From the NCBI RefSeq assembly GCF_010727325.1, contig NZ_AP022565.1:2542001-2606000 (forward strand): a stretch of 64,000 nucleotides of DNA. The letters run 5' to 3'. Positions 36,700 through 44,684 of the stretch are shown piece after piece. This DNA is from Mycolicibacterium alvei (lineage in GTDB: Bacteria > Actinomycetota > Actinomycetes > Mycobacteriales > Mycobacteriaceae). Every line of letters starts with the position of its first letter. The stretch's first letter is position 1. The translations under genes and the position numbers were made by a program. Below the pieces are notes generated by a model. It saw only the letters and a list, made by a program, of their open reading frames with translations. It was not told where the DNA came from and made no database searches.

Positions 36700-37083
36700 T
36701 CAGCGAGGCACGACCGTGATGGTGCATCGAGGTCCGTTCGCCCCGGACAACCGCACATCCGCAGTGACCAGGGCGCAGTCTAGATTTTCGGCAAGCGCGA
36801 CATACATTGCGTCGTATGGCGTTACAGCGGACCGGAGTTCCCAGACCCGTTCCAGGAGAGGTCCAGCGGCATAGCGAATCAGCCCGAGTCTTCGCCAGAT
36901 ATCCAGCGCCTGACGCGCTTCCTCTGTCCCGAGCAAGCCGGCTGCGACTTGACGACGCAGCACACTGACAACTTCCACGTCCGCCACATGCGGTACATGA
37001 ATCGGTTCGGCCACAAGAAGTCTCCGGGCCGGCCCATCATTCAACAGCGCTGAGACTGCCGCCGACGCGTCGAGCACGATCAC
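36700..37083 (-). CDS. vapC: VapC-type PIN-domain toxin
   Basis: A 127-aa PIN-fold ribonuclease. The acidic residues of the active site are visible: VLDASAA (Asp5), VADVEVVSVL with its glutamate (about 38), VTPYDAMYVALAE (Asp about 91) and LVTADVRL (Asp about 109). VapC toxins cleave tRNA or rRNA. The start overlaps the antitoxin stop by 4 bases. Length and residues are normal, so it should be active. Confidence 0.88.
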   Translation of the reverse strand: MIVLDASAAVSALLNDGPARRLLVAEPIHVPHVADVEVVSVLRRQVAAGLLGTEEARQALDIWRRLGLIRYAAGPLLERVWELRSAVTPYDAMYVALAENLDCALVTADVRLSGANGPRCTITVVPR

Positions 37084-37295
37084 CTGCGTTCGGATTCCAA
37101 CTGCTCGACGATCGTCTCGGTGGGAATGTCGAGATCGGGCAGTGTGGCGACCAGCGCCGCGTTGTCGACTCGGCGAGTCGCCGCATCGAGTTCACGGATT
37201 GCCACGGCGGTCACCGACGTGCTCGCGGCACGTGCCATCCGCTCGAGTCGATCCATGACCTCGTCGGGGACATTACGCAGATGCAGAGTTCGCAC
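37080..37295 (-). CDS. vapB: VapB-type antitoxin
   Basis: A 71-aa ribbon-helix-helix protein beginning MRTLHLRNVPDEVMDRLERM, followed by RAASTSVTAVAIRELD and an acidic tail that would bind VapC. I use GTG 37295 because it gives the family's N-terminus; the upstream ATG adds 13 unrelated residues. It should repress its own promoter through the tandem GCTAGC sites upstream. Confidence 0.85.
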   Translation of the reverse strand: MRTLHLRNVPDEVMDRLERMARAASTSVTAVAIRELDAATRRVDNAALVATLPDLDIPTETIVEQLESERR

Positions 37296-37326
37296 CGTCT
37301 CAGCGTACGCTTCCCGCTTGCATTCT

Positions 37327-37348
37327 GCTAGCAAATTGCTAGCAAATT
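37327..37348. promoter_or_regulatory. Tandem 11-base operator repeats upstream of vapBC
   Basis: GCTAGCAAATT occurs twice in a row (37327-37337 and 37338-37348). Each unit carries the GCTAGC palindrome, with 11-base (one-turn) phasing as ribbon-helix-helix antitoxins favour. Located 32 bases upstream of the vapB start. Confidence 0.7.
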
Positions 37349-37361
37349 GGGATCATTTCTT

Positions 37362-38507
37362 TCAGCCTGCATCGTCGAGGCTCCAGTAGTTCTCCGCTTG
37401 TCTCAGGATGTCTTTCTTGTAACGCGACCTCAGCTGGTCGATCACCGCGATCGTGTGCGCCGTCAGCTCCTCGCGAATCCCGCTCTGCGCGTGGGCGAAT
37501 GGGATGAAGGCACGCAGCAGATCAGGCGCGTCCAACACGACCTCCAACGGAGTGTAGGAGTCGTCGTAGTACGGGCTGCCGATCGCCCGTTCCACGCGGA
37601 CCTCACTCCACCGCAGCGGATCACCACAACCAGTCTCGATCAGCTCGAGCAGCAGATCCCGGTGGCCGCGGTCGGCAAAGGGCGCTGCTGAGTCCGTGGC
37701 GAAGAACCGGTCGCACAGCTGCCCGGCCGCCACCCAGTCCGTGGACGGCCGCTGTGCACCACCTTCGGGCAGCTGCCGTACCAACCACTGAATCAGGGCT
37801 CGGCACTGCGGCCAGGTATCGGTCGCACGCGTCAAGGTCGGCTCCGAGAGCGCATCCTCGATCCACGCCCTGGCATCGGCCAGGGTCATCTCGACGACAT
37901 AGGTATCACTGCTGGAGGCGACCGCCCGCGCAAGACACTGGTCAATCGGATCCCACACGACGATGGCATCGACGACGCCGGACAGTCCGTTGTGGTCGAT
38001 CAAAACGGACGCGGTCACCTCGTGTTTGCCGTCGAATCGCGCGCCGATCACAAGTTCGTCGGCGTCGCCGAGCACATCAGCGAGGCGCACCGCGCGGTAC
38101 ATCTCGACGTGCGACAGACCGGTGATCCATTGCGGCAGAGGATCGTTGCGCTCAGCGACAGCTTCTCTGCATCGCAGCTGGAGCTCTGGATCATCGACGA
38201 GAAGTTCAGCGAGCACGGCCAGCAGCGCCCTCGTCTCCCGATTACGCTCACCGATCATGCCGTCGACAAACCGATCCAGGAAGCCGGCGTCGTACTCCGA
38301 CTTTGGCCAGTCCAACGGATCGGGCCTGCCCTTCTGGATCACGTAGCTGGCCGTGCCAAGCAGACTGTGGGGGTGTCTGCCCGAAACGGTCATACGTATC
38401 GCGTCCCTGAAGGTTGTGTCGGGACGAGATTCCCGGTCGCGTTTCCTGGCCCGCCGCACATCACGACGAGCCTCTTTGGCCTTGCGTTCACGTCGTTTGT
38501 CTCCCAT
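37362..38507 (-). CDS. Uncharacterised 381-aa protein
   Basis: A hydrophilic protein with a very basic N-terminus (MGDKRRERKAKEARRDVRRA) and an alpha-helix-rich body. The N-terminal half holds HPHSLLGTASYVIQKGRPDP and the middle a beta region (FDGKHEVTASVLIDHNGLSG) ending in a proline-flanked helical tail. The start is at ATG 38507, and a stem-loop fills the space where a ribosome-binding site is expected. Uncharacterised proteins of this type, with a lysine/arginine leader, occur in actinobacteria. No catalytic motif recognised. Confidence 0.65.
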   Translation of the reverse strand: MGDKRRERKAKEARRDVRRARKRDRESRPDTTFRDAIRMTVSGRHPHSLLGTASYVIQKGRPDPLDWPKSEYDAGFLDRFVDGMIGERNRETRALLAVLAELLVDDPELQLRCREAVAERNDPLPQWITGLSHVEMYRAVRLADVLGDADELVIGARFDGKHEVTASVLIDHNGLSGVVDAIVVWDPIDQCLARAVASSSDTYVVEMTLADARAWIEDALSEPTLTRATDTWPQCRALIQWLVRQLPEGGAQRPSTDWVAAGQLCDRFFATDSAAPFADRGHRDLLLELIETGCGDPLRWSEVRVERAIGSPYYDDSYTPLEVVLDAPDLLRAFIPFAHAQSGIREELTAHTIAVIDQLRSRYKKDILRQAENYWSLDDAG

Positions 38508-38508
38508 A

Positions 38509-38543
38509 GGCGGAGGCTACTCAGGGGTGCTGACACCTCCGCC
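38509..38543. terminator. Stem-loop between two co-oriented genes
   Basis: GGCGGAGG (38509-38516) and CCTCCGCC (38536-38543) form a perfect 8-base-pair GC stem with a 19-base loop. It starts 2 bases upstream of the 381-aa gene's ATG and lies downstream of the 169-aa gene. It could end the upstream transcript or occlude translation of the downstream gene; there is no U-run. Confidence 0.4.
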
Positions 38544-38586
38544 GGCTGCTCAAGTCCCTTCGCATCCAGGGCTTTCACCCCAGCTC

Positions 38587-39093
38587 CTACCGCTCGATGA
38601 GCAGCGACGCGTCGGTCCAGTAGCCGCCCATGTAAGGCACTGCGATCACCGCGATCACTCGGTGCAGCGGGGCCCGGCCCGGGCAGTTCTCGGTGAGGAG
38701 TATGTCGTAGCGGTAGGTCCTGGTGTCGGACGAAACCCACGAAATGTCCATCGTCCCCTGCTCACCCCGATCGCGGACCGAGTCGAGGGCGTACCGGCAA
38801 TCAGGAAGCGGAAATGCCGCCTCGATGAGACGGTCAAGTTGCAGGTTGTCCGGCGCGTCCGGCGCGGCGCTGGTGTTGCGCAGCAGCTGCAATCGCTTCG
38901 GGTCTCGCGAATTCAAGGCGGCGACGAGGTCCTGGGCCCGTTGTTGCTGCTTGTCCGGCAGGTAGGGCTTCATCTGCCCCAGTCGGTCATCCTCGACCTT
39001 CCCGAGGTACCACCCCGCGGCAGCGCCACCGACGATGAGGACGAGCACGAGAGCCGCAACCAGGGCCAGACGCCCGACGTTGACTCTGCGCAC
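38587..39093 (-). CDS. Anchored extracytoplasmic protein
   Basis: A 168-aa protein with a basic start, a membrane segment at about residues 8-27 (LALVAALVLVLIVGGAAAG), and a soluble domain containing two cysteines (LPDCRYALDS and TENCPGRAP) likely joined in a disulphide. The start is GTG 39093, preceded by GAGAGGGGGAG. It follows the RNase H gene by 26 bases on the same strand and may share its damage-inducible transcript. No family recognised. Confidence 0.65.
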   Translation of the reverse strand: MRRVNVGRLALVAALVLVLIVGGAAAGWYLGKVEDDRLGQMKPYLPDKQQQRAQDLVAALNSRDPKRLQLLRNTSAAPDAPDNLQLDRLIEAAFPLPDCRYALDSVRDRGEQGTMDISWVSSDTRTYRYDILLTENCPGRAPLHRVIAVIAVPYMGGYWTDASLLIER

Positions 39094-39119
39094 AGCTCCC
39101 CCTCTCCGGGCGCACCACA

Positions 39120-40082
39120 CTACGCCGGCACACTTGCGACCCGACAGAACTCTGCGGCGAACGCCTGCGCGATACCCGCAGCGCGGCGGTGGTACTCGGC
39201 GTCATCGAGGTCGGCGTCGCCGCGTCGGTATCGAGAGCCCAACCGCGCCAACGCGTCCGCTCCCTCGTTCAAAGGGACACCGGAATGCCCGGGCACCCAG
39301 CGTATTTCGATCCGGTCGCGCTCGAGATAGATGCGGCGCCGGGCGGCGTGCAGGCAGTGTTCGCGATCGGGCTCTTCTGCCGGGTAATCCGCGGGCATGG
39401 CCGGCTGGCCACGCTTCCAGCGGTTCACCATGGAGATGGCGTGCTGACTGTCGGACAACACCGTCAAGTGATGGCGGGGCAACGCGGACACCGCGGCGCC
39501 GATCGCCCGCAGCTCGGCGACGAGCACCGGTTCGGTACCGACACGTTTGGACGACGACCGATATCCAGCCAGCCCGTAGTCCCCGGACGAGGTGAGCCAG
39601 CCGAACCCGGCATGCTGTTGACGCACCGAGCCGTCGGTCGCCACGGTCACGGGCCCGCCATCGACCGAGCGTGGCGACGGGAGCGGTACCGGCTGTGCCG
39701 GGCAGGCATTCTGCACGGATGCGACGGCGGCGGCCAGCAATGAGCGATCGGCATGGTCTGGACGCTCGATCCACCAGTCGCCTGCCGCCTCGGAGATCTG
39801 CCCGGCGTAGCGCCACAGCGGGCTTCCGCAAGTCAGGTTCACGACGAACCGCAACCGCTCCAGCCCCTGGCGCCCGGCGCAGACCACGCCGATGGCATCC
39901 AGCACCGCCACCTCGGGATTGGGCGCCGCCACCACTCCTGAGCACGACCAGGACTCCCCGACCGCGGCATACCGGTAACCGAACGCCGTCTCGGCGACCG
40001 CAATCGCGATCGACTCGGCCGGACGCGGGCGCGCAAACACCAGGTCGACGCGCCTGGGGCGGGCCTGAGGTACCTGAACCAT
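39120..40082 (-). CDS. RNase HI with an uncharacterised N-terminal domain
   Basis: A 320-aa protein. Residues about 145-320 form an RNase HI domain with all catalytic residues: ATDGS (Asp150), VAELRA (Glu190), LSDSQ (Asp211) and NEGADALAR (Asp276), plus WVPGHSGVP. The N-terminal 140 residues (start MVQVPQARPRRVDLVFARPR) resemble no domain I know. It should remove RNA from RNA-DNA hybrids, relevant to R-loops after damage. A PafBC-type promoter with a perfect TACTGT -10 is 31 bases upstream, divergent from that of the EEP nuclease gene. Confidence 0.85.
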   Translation of the reverse strand: MVQVPQARPRRVDLVFARPRPAESIAIAVAETAFGYRYAAVGESWSCSGVVAAPNPEVAVLDAIGVVCAGRQGLERLRFVVNLTCGSPLWRYAGQISEAAGDWWIERPDHADRSLLAAAVASVQNACPAQPVPLPSPRSVDGGPVTVATDGSVRQQHAGFGWLTSSGDYGLAGYRSSSKRVGTEPVLVAELRAIGAAVSALPRHHLTVLSDSQHAISMVNRWKRGQPAMPADYPAEEPDREHCLHAARRRIYLERDRIEIRWVPGHSGVPLNEGADALARLGSRYRRGDADLDDAEYHRRAAGIAQAFAAEFCRVASVPA

Positions 40083-40112
40083 CTCTCACCTCCTGCGGGT
40101 TCCGATGGGGAG

Positions 40113-40135
40113 ACAGTAGGGGTGGCCACCGACAG
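40113..40135 (-). promoter_or_regulatory. PafBC-type promoter of the RNase HI gene
   Basis: Reverse strand CTGTCGGTG, 8 bases, TACTGT: eight of nine -35 bases and a perfect TANNNT. The leader would be about 24 bases. It is back-to-back with the promoter at 40167-40189. Confidence 0.72.
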
Positions 40136-40166
40136 TGCATCGGGGCGCGAGTCGGGCTCGACCGAG

Positions 40167-40189
40167 TTGTCGGTGCCCCTCTTCATACT
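40167..40189 (+). promoter_or_regulatory. PafBC-type promoter of the EEP nuclease gene
   Basis: TTGTCGGTG, 8 bases, CATACT. The -35 nonamer is a full consensus match; -10 has A2 and T6. Predicted start about 38 bases before the ATG at 40234. Confidence 0.72.
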
Positions 40190-40233
40190 GGTCGGCTCGC
40201 TGGAGATTCCATGCCGAGCGAGAGGACCCCGGC

Positions 40234-40932
40234 ATGACGATCCGCATCGCGACACTGAACATCCGCCACGGTGGCAGCAAGTTCAGTGACGCACTCAGCA
40301 CGCGACTGCTCGGTTATGACGCCGACCTGCTCGTCGTGACCGAGTTCCGGGCCAACGAGGCGGGCACCACTCTGGTCGCCCAGCTCGAAGACGCCGGATA
40401 TACGACCACGCATCCCATGGCCGAGCCGAAGCAGAACACCGTGCTCATCGCTTCCCGCAGCCCCATCGACCGGGCGGCGCCCTTCACCCGGGATCTGCCC
40501 GGCCGGCACCTGTGGTGCGCGGAGTTCGACGGGACTCTCGTCTGCGGCGTCTACCTGCCGCAGGCCCACGCGAAGCTGCCCTATTGGGAGGCGTTGATCG
40601 ACCGTGCCCGCCGCAGCGGCGTCGACCTCCTCATCGGTGACTTCAACACGGGCAACAACGATCTCGACAAAGAACCCAAGGGGACGAAGTTCATCGGCCC
40701 GGAGACGCCCGGTCGCCTGATCGCCACCGGATACACCGACGTGTGGCGGTCGCTGCACCCGACCGCCCGCGAGTACTCATGGTTCAGCCGCCCCGGCGAC
40801 AACGGATTTCGCCTCGACTACATCTTCGCCGCGCCGGAGTTCGCAGAGCGTGTGGTGGCGTGCGAATTCGACCACGCACCGCGGCTTGCCCGCGAGACCG
40901 ACCACTCGGCGCTCGTGGCCTCGTTCAACTGA
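40234..40932 (+). CDS. Endonuclease/exonuclease/phosphatase-family enzyme
   Basis: A 232-aa protein with the EEP (DNase I/exonuclease III-like) fold: ATLNIRHGG (Asn8), VVTEFRAN (Glu37), LLIGDFNTGNND and FRLDYIFA, ending with DHSALVASF (Asp-His pair). All metal- and phosphate-binding residues are present. It could cleave abasic or damaged DNA, or act on another phosphodiester; compact size suggests a small EEP nuclease. Promoter and neighbours put it in the damage response. The start ATG 40234 follows a GAGAGGA-like site. Confidence 0.82.
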   Translation: MTIRIATLNIRHGGSKFSDALSTRLLGYDADLLVVTEFRANEAGTTLVAQLEDAGYTTTHPMAEPKQNTVLIASRSPIDRAAPFTRDLPGRHLWCAEFDGTLVCGVYLPQAHAKLPYWEALIDRARRSGVDLLIGDFNTGNNDLDKEPKGTKFIGPETPGRLIATGYTDVWRSLHPTAREYSWFSRPGDNGFRLDYIFAAPEFAERVVACEFDHAPRLARETDHSALVASFN

Positions 40933-40955
40933 ACGCCGATAAAGAGAAGGAGACC

Positions 40956-41291
40956 ATGACCGACCGAAGGCGTGAGCCATGTGCCCGGTGGCCGCTAAGC
41001 ATCATCCGTGGTTCGAAAACGGCTGAACTGCAGCGTGTTCGCGGGACGGTCACGTTCTACATGAGCTCCGACACGGGGACGGTTGACCTCGCGGTGCAGG
41101 GGTATGAGCGCGAGGCGACACCGAAAGAAGCCGTCGCCCGCACCAAGGAATACGTTCTCGTGCAGCTGCATCGGGTGATCACGCAGCGGGGCGGAACGTT
41201 CGAGCGGTGGTGGGCCGAAGACGAACACGGCCATGTGCTCGAATCTCACGACGAATACCAACGGCCGCGCCGGCCGCAGATGTGGAGCTAG
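40956..41291 (+). CDS. Uncharacterised small protein downstream of the EEP gene
   Basis: A 111-aa protein beginning MTDRRREPCARWPLSIIRGS. It is hydrophilic with a beta-rich middle (TVTFYMSSDTGTVDLAVQGY) and a charged C-terminus. The ATG is preceded by GAAGGAGA at ideal spacing and lies 23 bases after the EEP stop, so it is co-transcribed. No family recognised. Confidence 0.6.
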   Translation: MTDRRREPCARWPLSIIRGSKTAELQRVRGTVTFYMSSDTGTVDLAVQGYEREATPKEAVARTKEYVLVQLHRVITQRGGTFERWWAEDEHGHVLESHDEYQRPRRPQMWS

Positions 41292-41345
41292 GGTCGATCT
41301 CAGTATCGAGCACTCCGACTGACCGCGCCGTGGTAACAAGGTTTC

Positions 41346-42425
41346 GTGCCTGACGCCATCGATCCCCTGCTGCTCGGTCAGCGCGTGGTGGCGATCTTAG
41401 AGACCGGTGCCCGGGTGGCGACGTACAAGTTGGCCACCCTCATGGCGCTCATCGACCACTGCATCGAGAACCTGCCGGACCAACCGTCTGATTCGTTGAC
41501 GGTCCCCATCCCCGATCTCGCGCACCGGGTGCTGGAGTTGTACTGGCGCCAGGTGCGGCCGTTCGAGGGCCACGACCTTCGGCAGTCCACCGGTGAACGC
41601 GAACGAATCCCTCGCGCCGCCAGGGCGTTACGTTCAGCTGCGACCGGCTCATCGCTGAGTGTCGCGATGACGACCGCACCGGAGGTCTATCGGGCGTCCA
41701 TCGATGACATCGGCCTCTGCCTGGCGCAACAACCGTTGTACCGGCTGCAGCGCCTCCCGGGCGCTGCTACCAACGAGCCGTTTCTCTACGACGACAGCTT
41801 TCTGCACTCGAACGTCTCCCGCCGGACGCTGCGCGCCCACGGTGACGCGATCGAGTTGATGCCCGGGGTGGCGACGGGCCTGGCCCGGCTCGCCGGACTC
41901 CTCAAACCGGCCCTGGAGATCATGTGGGTCGACGATGTGCGACGGATGAACAAGTTCCTCACCGCTGAGGTGCCCGATATCGCCGGCCACTTGTTCGGCC
42001 GGGACCGCACCGCGCTCGCCGCCGTGCGGGAGCCGTTCAAGGAGGCTTTCACGCCGCACTGCTTCTACTGCAAGGCGCACCTGCCCGCGGACAACCCGAT
42101 CGACCATGTGCTGCCGTGGTCGCTGGTGGGCATCGACGGCCTGGCCAACCTTGTGCTGGCCTGCGCGCGGTGTAACACCGACAAACGGCACGCGCTGCCG
42201 GCGGTAGAAATCGTCACGGAGGTGCTGGGGCGCGATCAGGCGAAGCTGGAGCAGATCGCCAGCGAAATCCGTTGGCCCACCGAATACAACCGGGTGGTGG
42301 CTGCGGCCCGCGGGGTCTACGCGAGCCAACCGCCGGGGATTGCGACGTGGTCGGGCTATAAGACGAGCGCGCGGTTGGACATCGGGTTCCTGCCGGGATG
42401 GGTCCGCGGGACGACGGCCCGGTGA
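41346..42425 (+). CDS. HNH endonuclease
   Basis: A 359-aa protein. Residues about 239-285 form an HNH domain: CFYCKAHLPADNPIDHVLPW then LANLVLACARCNTDKR, with two CxxC pairs for zinc and the catalytic histidine in DHVLPW. The N-terminal 230 residues are helical and unrecognised, possibly DNA recognition. Such proteins act as restriction-type or homing-type nucleases; no methylase lies nearby. The start is GTG 41346; a TAACAA element 6 bases upstream suggests a leaderless mRNA. Confidence 0.82.
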   Translation: MPDAIDPLLLGQRVVAILETGARVATYKLATLMALIDHCIENLPDQPSDSLTVPIPDLAHRVLELYWRQVRPFEGHDLRQSTGERERIPRAARALRSAATGSSLSVAMTTAPEVYRASIDDIGLCLAQQPLYRLQRLPGAATNEPFLYDDSFLHSNVSRRTLRAHGDAIELMPGVATGLARLAGLLKPALEIMWVDDVRRMNKFLTAEVPDIAGHLFGRDRTALAAVREPFKEAFTPHCFYCKAHLPADNPIDHVLPWSLVGIDGLANLVLACARCNTDKRHALPAVEIVTEVLGRDQAKLEQIASEIRWPTEYNRVVAAARGVYASQPPGIATWSGYKTSARLDIGFLPGWVRGTTAR

Positions 42426-42453
42426 CTGCTGGCGTCCTCGGCGCGCGCCGCAG

Positions 42454-43254
42454 CTACGCGGCTCCCCCGTCACGGGCTTGTTGAATCTGGTTCTTGATCT
42501 CCCGATAGGCCTGCACGCGCGCCATCACCCCATCTACCGCCGAATCCTGCTGCGAGGCTTCTGGGGTGGCCTCAATGCCGTAGAGCATGCCGCTCAGCTT
42601 CGCGTGCAGCTCGGCGCGTTGTTCGGCGACCCTGGCATCCTCGCGTTCGGTGCGTAGTGACTTGTCGATGAGCTGGGCTTCCTTGGCGCATTTGCCGATG
42701 AGTTCCACCCGTTCGATCGCCACGAGTTCCAAGTTGGCGGCAGTGGTCTTGGCCTCAGCGAGAATCTTGCGGTCCTCGGCGCTGGGCTTGTCCAATGCCG
42801 ACAACTTTCCGATTACGCCACGCAGCGCGTGCGCCTTCTCGAAGTTGTCGGTGATCGCCTTGATGTCGGCGCTGAAGTCGACGTCACCCAGCCACCCGGC
42901 ACGGGCGGCTTCGGACGCGGTTACCTGCTTCACCGCGATCAGCGCGGACTCCACAAGCGCGGCGTTCTGTTTGCCGAGTGTATCGATGCGCCGCTGCTTC
43001 TCCTTGCGGACCCGTTCTTCGCGTTGACGTTTGGCGTCCGCAGCCAGTGCCGCCTGCTCGATACGAGCGCGTTCCTGCGCCTCATAGCTGCGTTGCTCCA
43101 GTGCAACGACAATCTTGTAGCCGGCCCACCCCACCACAGACACCACAGCGACGACGCCGAGTGCGATCCACACCGGCTTCGGGACCAACGCGATGAGCAC
43201 GAAGACGAAGAAGATCAGGCCACCCACGCCCGAGGAGCTCTTATTGTTGCTCAC
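42454..43254 (-). CDS. Membrane protein with long coiled coil
   Basis: A 266-aa protein with two hydrophobic segments at about residues 11-26 and 27-50 and a long charged helical region (EQRSYEAQERARIEQAALAA onward, RKEKQRRIDTLGKQN) forming a coiled coil. The start is GTG 43254, preceded by GGAGGT. A PafBC-type promoter with GATACT -10 lies about 105 bases upstream. No domain recognised; a membrane-tethered scaffold is possible. Confidence 0.65.
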   Translation of the reverse strand: MSNNKSSSGVGGLIFFVFVLIALVPKPVWIALGVVAVVSVVGWAGYKIVVALEQRSYEAQERARIEQAALAADAKRQREERVRKEKQRRIDTLGKQNAALVESALIAVKQVTASEAARAGWLGDVDFSADIKAITDNFEKAHALRGVIGKLSALDKPSAEDRKILAEAKTTAANLELVAIERVELIGKCAKEAQLIDKSLRTEREDARVAEQRAELHAKLSGMLYGIEATPEASQQDSAVDGVMARVQAYREIKNQIQQARDGGAA

Positions 43255-43359
43255 CACATACCTCCAGATACTCGTCCATGCGACGCACTGCTGCCATTGA
43301 TTTTCCTGGGCCAGAGCGACTCCCGCAGCCGGCAAGGCCGGTGCTCACGGGAGCCGCTC

Positions 43360-43382
43360 AGTATCACACCGACCACCGACAA
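43360..43382 (-). promoter_or_regulatory. PafBC-type promoter of the coiled-coil membrane gene
   Basis: Reverse strand TTGTCGGTG, 8 bases, GATACT: full -35 match, -10 with A2 and T6. The predicted leader is about 100 bases, longer than at other sites in the window. Confidence 0.7.
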
Positions 43383-43396
43383 CGGTTGAGCAAGTG

Positions 43397-43954
43397 CTAC
43401 AGCCCTGCTGCAGTGGCTCCATAGGCGGCCTGGGCCGAGGTGAACCCGGCGTATTCGAGTTGGCCGATGAGGCCGCCACGGGAGAACGCCGAATAGTCCA
43501 GGTAGTCCTTCGCAGCTTTTGCGGCTTGCTCGTTCCAGTCGACGGTGATGCTGTCGACGGCGAAAGTCGCGTCTGCGGTGGAGAACTCGCTGTACTCCAG
43601 TTGCTCGATGAGGCCCTGCCGGGAGAAGGCGGTGTCGTCGAGGTAGTCCTTGGCGGCGCGCACCGCGTTGCGCTGACTCACCGTCGAGACGGGTTCCAAC
43701 GGGACCATGGGTCCGGAGAGAGCTCGAACATGGGGCTCGTCGTGCTGTTCGATGCTGGTGACGGCGCCGGCCAACTGCACTGACGGTGCGGCGACGTCGA
43801 ATCCCTCAGTGGTGGCATTGACGGACCACAAGGCAGCGCCACCGAATGACAACAGCATGCCCACGGCGAAGGCGCCGAGAAGGTTCTTTCTCGTCATCGT
43901 GCGGCTCGCCTCGCCATGCAGGGTCGCGGCCGTCTTGACCAAGTAGGTAGTCAT
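43397..43954 (-). CDS. Ltp-repeat membrane protein (superinfection-exclusion family)
   Basis: A 185-aa protein with a membrane anchor (GAFAVGMLLSFGGAALWSVN) and two C-terminal repeats: RAAKDYLDDTAFSRQGLIEQ with following LEYSEFS, and KAAKDYLDYSAFSRGGLIGQ with LEYAGFT. This is the host-cell-surface-exposed lipoprotein (Ltp, PF07553) repeat, which in phage TP-J34 Ltp blocks DNA injection by other phages. Here a transmembrane anchor replaces the lipobox. I keep ATG 43954 (GGAG upstream); ATG 43897 is possible. A PafBC-type promoter lies 51 bases upstream. Confidence 0.75.
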   Translation of the reverse strand: MTTYLVKTAATLHGEASRTMTRKNLLGAFAVGMLLSFGGAALWSVNATTEGFDVAAPSVQLAGAVTSIEQHDEPHVRALSGPMVPLEPVSTVSQRNAVRAAKDYLDDTAFSRQGLIEQLEYSEFSTADATFAVDSITVDWNEQAAKAAKDYLDYSAFSRGGLIGQLEYAGFTSAQAAYGATAAGL

Positions 43955-44004
43955 CGTATGTGCTCCATCCGTTGTTCATGGTTGCTCGCACACGCGAGCC
44001 GCAC

Positions 44005-44027
44005 AGAATGACAGAGCCCACCGACAA
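44005..44027 (-). promoter_or_regulatory. PafBC-type promoter of the Ltp gene
   Basis: Reverse strand TTGTCGGTG, 8 bases, CATTCT: full -35 match. It sits at the left end of a duplicated block, and the copy at 47671-47693 is its duplicate. Confidence 0.72.
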
Positions 44028-44198
44028 CCTTGCGAATCTGCGACGCGGGGGTGCGGTTGGCGCGGCCAGCGTGCTGCTGGACTACAAGCCACTTCTGCCA
44101 CATTCGCACCAGATCCGGAGTGCCACAAGAGTTCGACGATGCCTAGACACGGCGCGCACAACGCGCTGAGCGGGCGTGCGCGTGCGGCCGCGCAGACG

Positions 44199-44585
44199 CT
44201 ATCCGGCAGGGTTCGAGCGAAAACCGTCCAGACCACACCAGTCCGCACGATTGAAATCAGACGGATGCTCAGCGACGTGACAAACGCGCCGACCCCACGT
44301 TGCGATCCACGTATCCGGCGCTGTCCGCGCCGTCTCGGCAGCTGTCAACAGGCGTGTGTCCGTGCGCTCCGAATGGCCGAATATGCAATACAAGCTGTCA
44401 AGAAGGTACTTCCGGGACGGGCACGATTGATCGCCGATCAGCTCCAGGAGCAGTTCCAGGTTCTCCACGTCCGCGATGATGAGATCCCAGTCCTGCATCG
44501 GCTCAAAAGCTCCGCTGTATGCCCAGGAGCGGATCTCGTCCGGTGTCGGGTTGACCACATCGACAAAGCGCGGTTCGTCGGGCAT
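44199..44585 (-). CDS. Uncharacterised 128-aa protein, intact duplicate
   Basis: A 128-aa protein starting MPDEPRFVDVVNPTPDEIRS. It has an acidic N-terminal half (QDWDLIIADVENLELLLELI) and a basic end (TWIATWGRRVCHVAEHPSDF). A frameshifted relative lies at 47860-48244. I start at ATG 44585, because the paralogue shares homology from this codon and both have AGGGCG just before it; GAGAAT six bases upstream could be a leaderless -10. Widespread uncharacterised actinobacterial type; could be an immunity-like or regulatory protein. Confidence 0.6.
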   Translation of the reverse strand: MPDEPRFVDVVNPTPDEIRSWAYSGAFEPMQDWDLIIADVENLELLLELIGDQSCPSRKYLLDSLYCIFGHSERTDTRLLTAAETARTAPDTWIATWGRRVCHVAEHPSDFNRADWCGLDGFRSNPAG

Positions 44586-44684
44586 CGCCCTATTCTCGCA
44601 GGTGAACCGCACTGGTGGAGAATATGATTGGGCCAGGAGGACGTGGTTGTAGCTGCAAGTCCTAGACCTTCAGCTACCTAGGCA

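Larger units (their letters stand above)
43979..44602. repeat. Segmental duplication, copy 1 (about 620 bases)
   Basis: This stretch aligns nearly end to end with 47649-48262 in the same orientation. It covers a PafBC-type promoter region and a hypothetical gene. Examples of shared blocks: CACACCAGTCCG, GACAAACGCGCCGACCCCAC and GTTGACCACATCGACAAAG. Divergence is moderate, so the duplication is not recent. Confidence 0.85.

Noticed and set aside
41301..41325. CTCAGTATC and TCCGAC upstream of the HNH gene as a damage promoter
   Set aside because: It resembles the reverse-strand sites, but only five bases separate the elements instead of eight, and it faces the wrong way for the HNH gene.
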